A stretch of DNA of 21,854 nucleotides from DRQF01 sp964559135 (GTDB lineage: Bacteria; Planctomycetota; GCA-002687715; DRQF01). Positions 15,920 through 21,830 of this stretch are shown here, piece after piece. The notes below the pieces were generated by a model, which searched no databases, was not told where the DNA came from, and worked only from the letters and a program-made list of their open reading frames with translations. The position numbers and the translations under genes are program-made. Position 1 is the stretch's first letter, and every line of letters begins with the position of its first letter. Location: NCBI GenBank assembly GCA_964559135.1, contig CAZLGG010000068.1:1-21854 (forward strand), in the 5' to 3' direction.

Positions 15920-16366
15920 ATGGATCTCGTCAAGGCCGAAGTCGAACGTGTCATCGGAACCACGGGGCAGGACTATGCCGTCGTCGTGCGGGCGGAGGGC
16001 CGCGCCTTTCTGATCTTCGTGGGACAGCCCGAGGTCGTCACGATCTATCGGGAACTCAAGGGCGAGACCACGCCTCGGCCGATGCCTCACGACCTGGTCG
16101 TCAACCTGATGCACGGGTTCGACATCGAGGTGCGTCTCGTCGTGATCTCCGCCATCGTGGACAACGTCTTCTGCGCCACGTTGCTCATGGCCCGGCCGGA
16201 CGACGACGAGTCTTCGGGGCTGAGTCACGAGGTGAGGCTGGATCTCCGGGCCTCGGACGCGATGATCATCGCCCTCAAGACCGGTTCGCAACTCCACGTG
16301 ACGCGTGAAGTGTTGGAGCAGACCGAGGACGTCTCCCAGATGCTCCCCGACGCCGAGTCGGAGTGA
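15920..16366 (+). CDS. DUF151 / bifunctional nuclease-fold protein
   Basis: Cytoplasmic protein of 148 residues with the DUF151 (BFN) domain over about residues 15-135. Visible family features are FLIFVGQPEVVTIYREL, then PRPMPHDLVVNLMHGFDIEV, the strand region VVISAIVDNVFCATLLM, the characteristic DLRASDAMIIALKTGSQLHV and the final VTREVLEQ. Some plant members are reported as nucleases; most bacterial members have no assigned role. The acidic C-terminal tail (EDVSQMLPDAESE) is unremarkable. It is convergent with the membrane protein gene, with only 19 bases between stops and no terminator-like structure there. It may share transcription with the upstream L,D-transpeptidase homologue or use its own promoter. 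Confidence 0.85.
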   Translation: MDLVKAEVERVIGTTGQDYAVVVRAEGRAFLIFVGQPEVVTIYRELKGETTPRPMPHDLVVNLMHGFDIEVRLVVISAIVDNVFCATLLMARPDDDESSGLSHEVRLDLRASDAMIIALKTGSQLHVTREVLEQTEDVSQMLPDAESE

Positions 16367-16385
16367 CCGTCGTCCGTCGTGGGAC

Positions 16386-17297
16386 TCAATCCTTCCCACT
16401 TGCCCAGCGATGGAGTTCCGTCGCGACCAGATATCCGACAAGAGGCATGGCGGCCGAGTCGGAGCGAAACCCCGTAAGGACCAAGAGCCAGGCCGCCCGG
16501 GTCAGGGCTGCGTTCGGCAGCAGCAACGTCAACCGGGCGAGTGCGAAAGCACCGGCCCCCGCGAGGATCGCCCACGCAGCGGGGGGAAGGGCCGTGCACC
16601 ATAGCGCCGACGTCTCGGCCGCGAGACGGAGTCCATCCTCGCCGATGAACAGCGCCGCCGCGACGACGGCCGCGCCCGCGCCGAGAGCGAAATAGTCCCG
16701 GAGATCGTGGGGAAACCGGCCGGGGACGAGGAGCAGAGCCGCGAGAGAGACGGGAACGAGGATGTCGATGTCATGTCGCAAGGTCGCCACGACATCCCCG
16801 TCGGAGCCCTGCAGGACGGCCCAACGCCAAACATGAGGGAGCGCCGCGGCGATGGGCAAAAGGAGCACCCCCAGTCGCCAGGGACTTGTCCGCGTCGATG
16901 CGACCAGAGGCGCCAGGACCGTCGCGAAGGCGGCCACCGCGATCAGATTCGGAGCATACCGAGCCCAGGGCACGCGTCCTCCCCAGCCGACGTCGAGGAC
17001 TGCGCCGGCCAGGGAGAGGACGCCCAGCGCGGCGAGCATGCGACCTCTCCAGGCGTTCGTGCGCCGGACGGCGAACTCGGGAATCACGAAGACGATCACC
17101 AGTCCGGCCAAGAGCAGGAGGAATCGGTCGGCGAGGTGAAGCGAGGCTTGCAGGCGGTTTGCAAGCCCAGTCAGGGACTCTGGAAGGCTCGTCGCCAGGA
17201 GAAGCACGCGCGCGGTGCGCGCTCCGAGTTCCCAGATCGCCGTCGCCAGCAGCATGGGCCAGAGGCAGGGTTGGACGAGAGCGGTAAGCGCGCGCAT
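16386..17297 (-). CDS. Polytopic membrane protein of unknown function
   Basis: 303 residues with roughly eight or nine hydrophobic segments and short Arg-rich loops, so an inner-membrane protein. I recognise no family motif. Notable pieces are the periplasm- or cytoplasm-facing loops GWGGRVPWARYAPN and LQGSDGDVVATLRHDIDI and the C-terminal GYLVATELHRWASGKD. ATG at 17297 has GAGG 8 bases upstream; an open extension to 17360 would run through the intergenic dyad and is rejected. It is divergent from the microcompartment operon (86 bases between starts) and could share control with it, but no functional link is visible. Confidence 0.75.
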   Translation of the reverse strand: MRALTALVQPCLWPMLLATAIWELGARTARVLLLATSLPESLTGLANRLQASLHLADRFLLLLAGLVIVFVIPEFAVRRTNAWRGRMLAALGVLSLAGAVLDVGWGGRVPWARYAPNLIAVAAFATVLAPLVASTRTSPWRLGVLLLPIAAALPHVWRWAVLQGSDGDVVATLRHDIDILVPVSLAALLLVPGRFPHDLRDYFALGAGAAVVAAALFIGEDGLRLAAETSALWCTALPPAAWAILAGAGAFALARLTLLLPNAALTRAAWLLVLTGFRSDSAAMPLVGYLVATELHRWASGKD

Positions 17298-17347
17298 GAT
17301 GGAGACCTCGGGGTTGAATTCCGGGAGCCGAGAGCTACCTTGAATCC

Positions 17348-17364
17348 TTCCGTTGCGCAAGGAA
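17348..17364 (+). promoter_or_regulatory. Dyad, candidate operator in front of the microcompartment operon
   Basis: A perfect 8-base palindrome TTGCGCAA (17353-17360) is flanked by TTCC (17348-17351, then one extra G) and GGAA (17361-17364). It lies 20 bases before the first shell gene, in the 86-base divergent gap, just upstream of its AGGAG (17374-17378). A TTGAAT/TACCTT pair with 16-base spacing (17314-17341) precedes it but is a weak promoter match. The position suits a repressor site; no regulator gene is nearby. Confidence 0.35.
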
Positions 17365-17383
17365 TCGGGGCACAGGAGTTTAC

Positions 17384-17692
17384 ATGTTACTCGGACGAGT
17401 TGTCGGAGAGGTCTGGGCTACGGCCAAGGATTCCAAGGTGGAGAACATGACCTTTCTCCTCGTCCGTGGGATGCGACCGGACCGTTCTCTCGAGGGAGGA
17501 TACGTCGTTGCGGTCGATGCCGTGGGGGCGGGTGTCGGCGAGATCGTTCTCGTGGCGCAGGGCTCCTCCGCGCGTCAATCCGAGCTCACCCAGGGCCGTC
17601 CCGTCGACGCGGTCATCATGGCGATTCTCGACGACGTGAGAGCGGAGGATCGAGATTGGGCCGCCTTCGACGAAAGCGGTGTCGCGTCATGA
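17384..17692 (+). CDS. BMC-P shell protein 1 (EutN/CcmL family)
   Basis: Pentameric vertex protein of a bacterial microcompartment, 102 residues, one EutN/CcmL domain. Family signs are the opening LLGRVVGEVWATAKD, the central strand VAVDAVGAGVGEIVLVAQG and the closing PVDAVIMAILDDV. Such pentamers cap the twelve corners of the icosahedral shell. AGGAG 5 bases before the ATG is the strongest ribosome site in the operon, fitting a first gene. The C-terminus has an acidic extension (RAEDRDWAAFDE) absent from the other two copies here. The stop overlaps the rpiB start by ATGA. It is clearly different in sequence from BMC-P2 and BMC-P3, so the three are paralogues rather than recent duplicates. 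Confidence 0.93.
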   Translation: MLLGRVVGEVWATAKDSKVENMTFLLVRGMRPDRSLEGGYVVAVDAVGAGVGEIVLVAQGSSARQSELTQGRPVDAVIMAILDDVRAEDRDWAAFDESGVAS

Positions 17693-18441
17693 GTTTGAAT
17701 CGCGAAAGTTTGAAGAGGATCGTGGCCCGAGTCGTCGGCGAAAAGCTCGACGGAGTCGCGACGGAAAAGACCGCACCGAGGGGGGAGGATGCCGACGGCG
17801 GACCTCGGCCGCTGATCACCGAAGGGGACGTCATGCGAGCCCGCCAGGAGGGTCGCAGCCTTCACGTCTCTCCTCGCGCCATCGTGACGCCTTCCGCCAA
17901 GGACGCCATCGCTCGCTACCGCGTTCCCGTCGATGAGGGCGAGCGCCCCAAGGGCGTGGGCGCCCCCGAAAAAGGGGTTCTCTCGTCGGCCCCAATGCGG
18001 GCCAAAGTCGTCTTGGGTTCGGACCACGGGGGGTACGCCCTCAAGGAAGCCCTGAAAGCATTCCTCGAGACGGAAGCGGGCATCCCCTGCGAGGACATGG
18101 GATGTTTCGGTCCGGAGTCGGTGGACTATCCGGATTTCGCCGCGAAGGTGGCGAGAGCCGTGGCGGACGGTGAGTGTTGTCGCGGAATCATCATCGACGG
18201 CGCGGGCATCGGTTCGGCCATGGCGGCGAACAAGATCAAGGGTGTTCGAGCCGCTCACTGCAGCAACGTCGTGGAAGCCCGCAACGCTCGCGAACACAAC
18301 GACGCCAACGTCCTCACCTTGGGAGCGCGCGTCATCGGAGAGGACATGGCGCGGGCCGTGACCGCCGTTTTCCTGAAGACGGACTTCGGCGGCGGACGGC
18401 ACAGGCGCCGGGTCGACAAGATCTCGCGTCTGGAGCGCTGA
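17689..18441 (+). CDS. rpiB: RpiB-family sugar-phosphate isomerase with N-terminal targeting extension (BMC cargo)
   Basis: 250 residues. The RpiB/LacA fold covers about 103-250 and begins AKVVLGSDHGGYALKEAL. RpiB interconverts ribose-5-phosphate and ribulose-5-phosphate. SVDYPDFA, AANKIKGVRAA, REHNDANVLTLGARVIG and GGRHRRRV match RpiB. The catalytic Cys66 of E. coli RpiB (ICGTGVG) is Asp170 here (IDGAGIG). About 100 residues precede the enzyme: an amphipathic helix at 3-20 (LNRESLKRIVARVVGEKL) like a BMC encapsulation peptide, a charged linker, and a 40-residue segment (LITEGDVMRARQEG ... VSPRAIVTPSAKDAIARY) resembling the short N-terminal module of some BMC-associated Eut/Pdu proteins. The ATG overlaps the BMC-P1 stop. 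An isomerase inside a shell is inferred. Confidence 0.9.
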   Translation: MSLNRESLKRIVARVVGEKLDGVATEKTAPRGEDADGGPRPLITEGDVMRARQEGRSLHVSPRAIVTPSAKDAIARYRVPVDEGERPKGVGAPEKGVLSSAPMRAKVVLGSDHGGYALKEALKAFLETEAGIPCEDMGCFGPESVDYPDFAAKVARAVADGECCRGIIIDGAGIGSAMAANKIKGVRAAHCSNVVEARNAREHNDANVLTLGARVIGEDMARAVTAVFLKTDFGGGRHRRRVDKISRLER

Positions 18442-18442
18442 C

Positions 18443-18736
18443 GTGCATCTGGCGCGCGTGATCGGTGATGCCCATGCCACCGTCAAGGACCCGATGGTCA
18501 CGGCGGCCAAGATGCTGCTCATTCGTCCCATCGACGCCGCTCGCAGGTTCACGGGCAAACCTCTCGTCGCCGTGGACATGGTCGGTGCGGGGCCGGGAGA
18601 AATCGTCTTCTACACGACAGCTTACGAGGCTGTGATTCCTTGGAAACGACTCCATCCGGATGTCCCCATGGCTCTGATCGATGCCGGAATCATCGGGATC
18701 GTGGACCGCATCGACGTCGAAGGTGTTCCGTCATGA
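18443..18736 (+). CDS. BMC-P shell protein 2 (EutN/CcmL family)
   Basis: Second vertex pentamer gene, 97 residues: MHLARVIGDAHATVKDPMV, then KPLVAVDMVGAGPGEIVFY and ending ALIDAGIIGIVDRIDV. It keeps the Gly-rich strand turn (GAGPGE) that marks the family. GTG 18443 begins one base after the rpiB stop, with GGAG at 18432-18435 as ribosome site inside the end of rpiB. Its stop overlaps BMC-P3 by ATGA. The loop TTAYEAVIPWKRLHPDVP differs from the other copies and could set a different pore or neighbour contact. Confidence 0.93.
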   Translation: MHLARVIGDAHATVKDPMVTAAKMLLIRPIDAARRFTGKPLVAVDMVGAGPGEIVFYTTAYEAVIPWKRLHPDVPMALIDAGIIGIVDRIDVEGVPS

Positions 18737-19017
18737 AGATCTGCCGCATCGCAGGGTCGGTTCACGCCACGGTGAAGGACGCCAGCCTCGAGGGAGAACG
18801 CATTCTCGTCGCTCAGCCTTTGAGCCTGGACGGTGAGGCGGAGGGGGCGCCGCTTCTGGCGGTGGACCGAGCGGACGCCGGCGTTGGAGATCATGTGCTC
18901 CTCATGAAGGAAGGCGGTTCAGCCCGTCTGATCCTCGAAAACGACGACTCTCCCGTTCAGTGCGTCGTGGTGGCGGTGGTGGACCGTTGGGCTCACGAAG
19001 GAAAGGAATTCCCGTGA
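18733..19017 (+). CDS. BMC-P shell protein 3 (EutN/CcmL family)
   Basis: Third vertex pentamer gene, 94 residues: MKICRIAGSVHATVKDASL, then PLLAVDRADAGVGDHVLLMK and VQCVVVAVVDRW. ATG 18733 overlaps the BMC-P2 stop, with GAAGG upstream; a longer open frame from 18640 lies inside BMC-P2 and is rejected. The stop overlaps the deoC start (GTGA). Three distinct BMC-P genes in one operon are known from several metabolosome types, where they may form mixed or specialised vertices. Confidence 0.93.
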   Translation: MKICRIAGSVHATVKDASLEGERILVAQPLSLDGEAEGAPLLAVDRADAGVGDHVLLMKEGGSARLILENDDSPVQCVVVAVVDRWAHEGKEFP

Positions 19018-19868
19018 TCGACCGAAAGCAACTCATCGAAGACATCACGGAGTCCGTGTGGAAGGAACTCAACCGCGCGCCCCGAGCCAAGCTCGACGAG
19101 GTCTGCGGCGACTGCACGGGGACATGCGCCGGACGTTGCGCCTTCAAGATGCCGGCGTTCATCGACGCCGGCGTCGACCGCATCGCCGGCGCGCCCGGCA
19201 TGGGCAAGGTTCGCGACGACGTGGCTTCGCTGATCGACCACACGATCTTGAAGCCGGACGCCACCCGGAGAGACGTGGAGAAGCTCATCGATGAAGCGGC
19301 CCGATTCCATTTCATGTCCGTGTGCGTGAACCCCTGTTGGGTCCGGTTTTGCGCGGACCGACTTGCGGGAACGGACGTGGCCGTCTGCACGGTGATCGGT
19401 TTTCCCTTGGGGGCCAACACGACCGAAATCAAGGCCGCCGAGGCGAGGCGCGCCCAGGATGACGGGGCCGTGGAATTGGACATGGTGATCAACGTGGGGC
19501 GCCTGAAGGGGGGCGAGGATCAGGCGGTCTTCGACGACATCCGTGCCGTCGTGGGCGTCCGGCGTCCGGGGAGCCTCGTGAAGGTCATCATCGAGACGTG
19601 TCTCCTCACCGACGACGAAAAACGCCGTGCGTGCCGGCTCGCCAAGCGAGCGGGCGCCGACTTCGTCAAGACGTCGACGGGGTTCGCCGGGGGCGGAGCG
19701 ACGGTGGCGGACGTGGCGCTGATGCGCGAGGAAGTGGGCGCATCCTTGGGCGTCAAGGCTTCGGGAGGGATTCGCTCTCGCAAGGATTTGGACGCGATGG
19801 TCCGTGCCGGGGCCACCCGCATCGGGGCGAGCGCGGGCGTGAAGATCGTGGGCGGCGGCGCCGACTGA
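19014..19868 (+). CDS. deoC: Deoxyribose-phosphate aldolase with targeting helix and four-Cys motif (BMC cargo)
   Basis: 284 residues. The class I aldolase barrel (about 68-284) splits 2-deoxyribose-5-phosphate into acetaldehyde and glyceraldehyde-3-phosphate. Active-site residues are intact: Asp156 (VELDMVIN), Schiff-base Lys219 (DFVKTSTGF) and Lys248 (GVKASGGIR). IDHTILKPDA starts the barrel. Ahead of it are about 68 residues not found in ordinary DeoC. The first part is an amphipathic helix at 3-19 (DRKQLIEDITESVWKEL) with the spacing of encapsulation peptides; then come Cys31, Cys34, Cys38 and Cys42 (CGDCTGTCAGRC), then a short linker. GTG 19014 overlaps the BMC-P3 stop with AAAGGAA upstream; starting there keeps the helix at the extreme N-terminus. 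Acetaldehyde release is the reason a shell would be useful. Confidence 0.93.
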   Translation: MIDRKQLIEDITESVWKELNRAPRAKLDEVCGDCTGTCAGRCAFKMPAFIDAGVDRIAGAPGMGKVRDDVASLIDHTILKPDATRRDVEKLIDEAARFHFMSVCVNPCWVRFCADRLAGTDVAVCTVIGFPLGANTTEIKAAEARRAQDDGAVELDMVINVGRLKGGEDQAVFDDIRAVVGVRRPGSLVKVIIETCLLTDDEKRRACRLAKRAGADFVKTSTGFAGGGATVADVALMREEVGASLGVKASGGIRSRKDLDAMVRAGATRIGASAGVKIVGGGAD

Positions 19869-19899
19869 CAGGCTGGGCCACTCGGAGGAGGACGGGAGC

Positions 19900-20691
19900 A
19901 TGAGCGATAGCTATGAATCGGCGGAGAAGGTCCACGACCAACAGGGGCATCAGTACCACATCGGCTTGGGACCCGGCGAGGTGGCGCCTTGGATTCTGAC
20001 CTGCGGCGATCCCGCCCGAGCGGAACGCGCTTCCAAGCGGCTCGACCACATCGACGTCGAACGGCGGCATCGAGAGTTCGTCAGTTTCACGGGAACCCAC
20101 GAGGGGCTTCCCCTCACGATCATCGCCACGGGGATCGGTTGCGACAACACGGAGATCGCCACGATCGAGCTCTGCCAGATCGTCGACGATCCCACTTTCA
20201 TCCGCGTGGGCACCTGCGGCGGGCTGCAGGATGACATGGAACTCGAGGATCTCGTCGTGTCGACGGGGTCCGTTCGCATGGAAAACACGAGCACCTGGTT
20301 CGTGCCGGAGGGATTTCCCGCCGTCGCCCATTACGAGGTCGTGAGCGCCCTGCAGGCATCCGCGGAGAAGCAGGGCCGCCGACACCACGTGGGGATCACC
20401 GCGACGGCGTCTGGCTTCTACGGCGGGCAGGGACGCAAGGGGTTGGGCTTCCCGCCGAGGCATCCCGACATCGCGTCGGATTTGGCCCGTATCGGCGTCA
20501 AGAACCTCGAGATGGAGACGTCGACCCTCTTCACCCTCTGCGCCATGCGGGGTTTTCGGGCGGGCGCGGTCTGCACCGTCTTCGCCCATCGGCCCAAGAA
20601 TCAGTTCATCGCTCCGGACAGGAAGATTCCCGCCGAAGATGCTGCGGTGGAGTGCGCTCTGGCCGCGTTCCACTCCCTCGCCGGCCGCTGA
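19900..20691 (+). CDS. udp: Uridine phosphorylase-family nucleoside phosphorylase
   Basis: NP-I family enzyme, 263 residues, which splits a (deoxy)nucleoside with phosphate into base and (deoxy)ribose-1-phosphate. Motifs: phosphate-binding GDPAR (36-40), IRVGTCGGLQ (101-110), the pyrimidine-pocket GFYGGQGR (172-179), close to FYPGQER of E. coli Udp, and ribose-binding EMET (204-207). These favour uridine phosphorylase over purine enzymes, though substrate preference is not proven. A strong ribosome site (GGAGGAGGACGGGAG) precedes ATG 19900. It starts 31 bases after deoC on the same strand, so it probably belongs to the microcompartment operon and feeds it pentose phosphate. The N-terminal 20 residues do not form an obvious targeting helix, so it may work outside the shell. 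Confidence 0.9.
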   Translation: MSDSYESAEKVHDQQGHQYHIGLGPGEVAPWILTCGDPARAERASKRLDHIDVERRHREFVSFTGTHEGLPLTIIATGIGCDNTEIATIELCQIVDDPTFIRVGTCGGLQDDMELEDLVVSTGSVRMENTSTWFVPEGFPAVAHYEVVSALQASAEKQGRRHHVGITATASGFYGGQGRKGLGFPPRHPDIASDLARIGVKNLEMETSTLFTLCAMRGFRAGAVCTVFAHRPKNQFIAPDRKIPAEDAAVECALAAFHSLAGR

Positions 20692-20701
20692 CGGGGGCCG
20701 C

Positions 20702-20719
20702 GTTCACGCATTTCTCACA
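20702..20719 (+). promoter_or_regulatory. Possible PHO box upstream of pstS
   Basis: GTTCACG (20702-20708), four bases CATT, then TCTCACA (20713-20719): two TCAC-containing heptamers in direct repeat with 11-base period, the layout of PhoB binding sites. It lies 65 bases before the pstS ATG. No good -10 box sits at the right distance, so this is tentative. Confidence 0.35.
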
Positions 20720-20722
20720 CGA

Positions 20723-20767
20723 GGAACACTCCCGGCGCATCCCGCCACCCTAACCTGGGGGTGTTCC
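20723..20767 (+). other. Long inverted repeat just before the pstS ribosome site
   Basis: GGAACACTCCC (20723-20733) pairs with GGGGGTGTTCC (20757-20767) over 11 positions (one G-T pair), with a 23-base loop. It ends 3 bases before AGGAG of pstS. There is no T-run. It could end the microcompartment transcript, act as an operator, or be a leader structure of pstS. Confidence 0.45.
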
Positions 20768-20783
20768 AACAGGAGTCGTGAAC

Positions 20784-21755
20784 ATGAATCTGAGAACTCT
20801 TCTGGTCGTCGGCGCCCTTGCGAGTCTGGTCTCGGCGCAGCAGACCCTTCCCGAGTACAAGGCCGTCGAGGGTGTCTCCGGCACGATCAAGAGCGTCGGG
20901 TCGGACACCATGAACAACCTGATGACGCTCTGGGGTGAAGGCTTCCGCCGCTTCTATCCCAACGTCAGTATCGAGGTCGAAGGCAAGGGCTCCGGCACCG
21001 CGCCGCCGGCCCTCATCCAAGGTGTCTCCAACTTCGGGCCCATGAGTCGGAAGATGAAGAAAAAGGAGATGGACGTCTTCGAGAAACGCTTCGGCTACAA
21101 GCCGACGCCCCTCCCGACGTCGATCGACATGCTCGCCGTCTACGTCAACAAGGACAACCCCATCCAGGGGATGACCCTGGCGGAGGTGGATGCGGTCTTT
21201 TCGAAGACGCGCAAGCGGGGGCATGCACCCGTTCGTACGTGGGGCGATCTCGGGCTCACCGGGCGGTGGGCGGCGCAGCCGATCAGCCTGTACGGCCGGA
21301 ACAACGCCTCCGGCACTTATGGCTACTTCAAGAAGATCGCCTTGGGCAAGGGCGACTACAGGGACGAGGTGAAAGCACAGCCGGGCAGCTCGGCGGTCGT
21401 GCAGGGCGTCGCCACCGACAAGTTCGGGATCGGCTACAGCGGCATCGGCTACAAGACGGCGGACGTGAGGGCGATCCCTCTCGCTCGCGACGGCAAGTCG
21501 CCCATGGTTCCCCCGACGCCGGCGAATGTCTCCAAGTACCCGCTGGCCCGATTCCTCTACCTCTACGTGAACAAGAATCCCAAGGAGGATCTGGACCCGT
21601 TGCGACGGGAGTTCATCCGGTACGTCTTCAGCCGTCAGGGACAGGAGGCCGTCACCCAAGACGGCTACATCCCCGTCAGCCGGAAGATCGCCGCGAAGAC
21701 CCTGGCATCGGTCGGACTCGCTCTCGAGGCGGGAGAGACGTCCAGCCGCCGCTGA
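20784..21755 (+). CDS. pstS: PstS-family phosphate-binding protein
   Basis: Periplasmic substrate-binding protein of the high-affinity phosphate ABC transporter, 323 residues. A signal peptide occupies residues 1-18 (MNLRTLLVVGALASLVSA, cleaved before QQT). The mature protein shows the PstS phosphate contacts and fold signs: SVGSDTMNNLM, GKGSGTAPPAL, the region FGPMSRKMKKKEMDVFEKRF, YGRNNASGTYGYF and GIGYSGIGYKT. ATG 20784 is chosen because AGGAG (20771-20775) is 8 bases away; GTG 20778, open in the same frame, is too close. It starts 92 bases after udp, with a PHO-box-like repeat and an inverted repeat between, so it is probably a separate, phosphate-controlled transcript. A hairpin pair and a further start codon follow. 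Confidence 0.92.
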   Translation: MNLRTLLVVGALASLVSAQQTLPEYKAVEGVSGTIKSVGSDTMNNLMTLWGEGFRRFYPNVSIEVEGKGSGTAPPALIQGVSNFGPMSRKMKKKEMDVFEKRFGYKPTPLPTSIDMLAVYVNKDNPIQGMTLAEVDAVFSKTRKRGHAPVRTWGDLGLTGRWAAQPISLYGRNNASGTYGYFKKIALGKGDYRDEVKAQPGSSAVVQGVATDKFGIGYSGIGYKTADVRAIPLARDGKSPMVPPTPANVSKYPLARFLYLYVNKNPKEDLDPLRREFIRYVFSRQGQEAVTQDGYIPVSRKIAAKTLASVGLALEAGETSSRR

Positions 21756-21784
21756 GCGTCCCTCGGGTTTCTTGACATCGTCGC

Positions 21785-21810
21785 GGGTGGCGGGTTTCGA
21801 CCCGCCGCCC
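21785..21810 (+). other. Strong hairpin with TTCG loop between pstS and the next gene
   Basis: GGGTGGCGGGT (21785-21795) pairs with ACCCGCCGCCC (21800-21810): 11 pairs including one G-T, around a TTCG tetraloop. Only three Ts follow, so it is a partial terminator or RNA-stability element at best. Such a structure after pstS could let the binding protein be made in excess over the permease. Confidence 0.55.
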
Positions 21811-21826
21811 CGTTTCCGTGAAACGG
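21810..21826 (+). other. Second hairpin next to the putative pstC start
   Basis: CCGTTTC (21810-21816) pairs perfectly with GAAACGG (21820-21826) around a 3-base loop. It abuts the first hairpin and ends 4 bases before ATG 21831, covering the place where a ribosome site would be. No Shine-Dalgarno sequence is visible there. Confidence 0.45.
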
Positions 21827-21830
21827 CCTC

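Noticed and set aside
21772..21777. Perfect TTGACA -35 box after pstS
   Set aside because: The position 17 bases downstream reads TTTCGA and lies inside the hairpin, so no usable -10 box exists.
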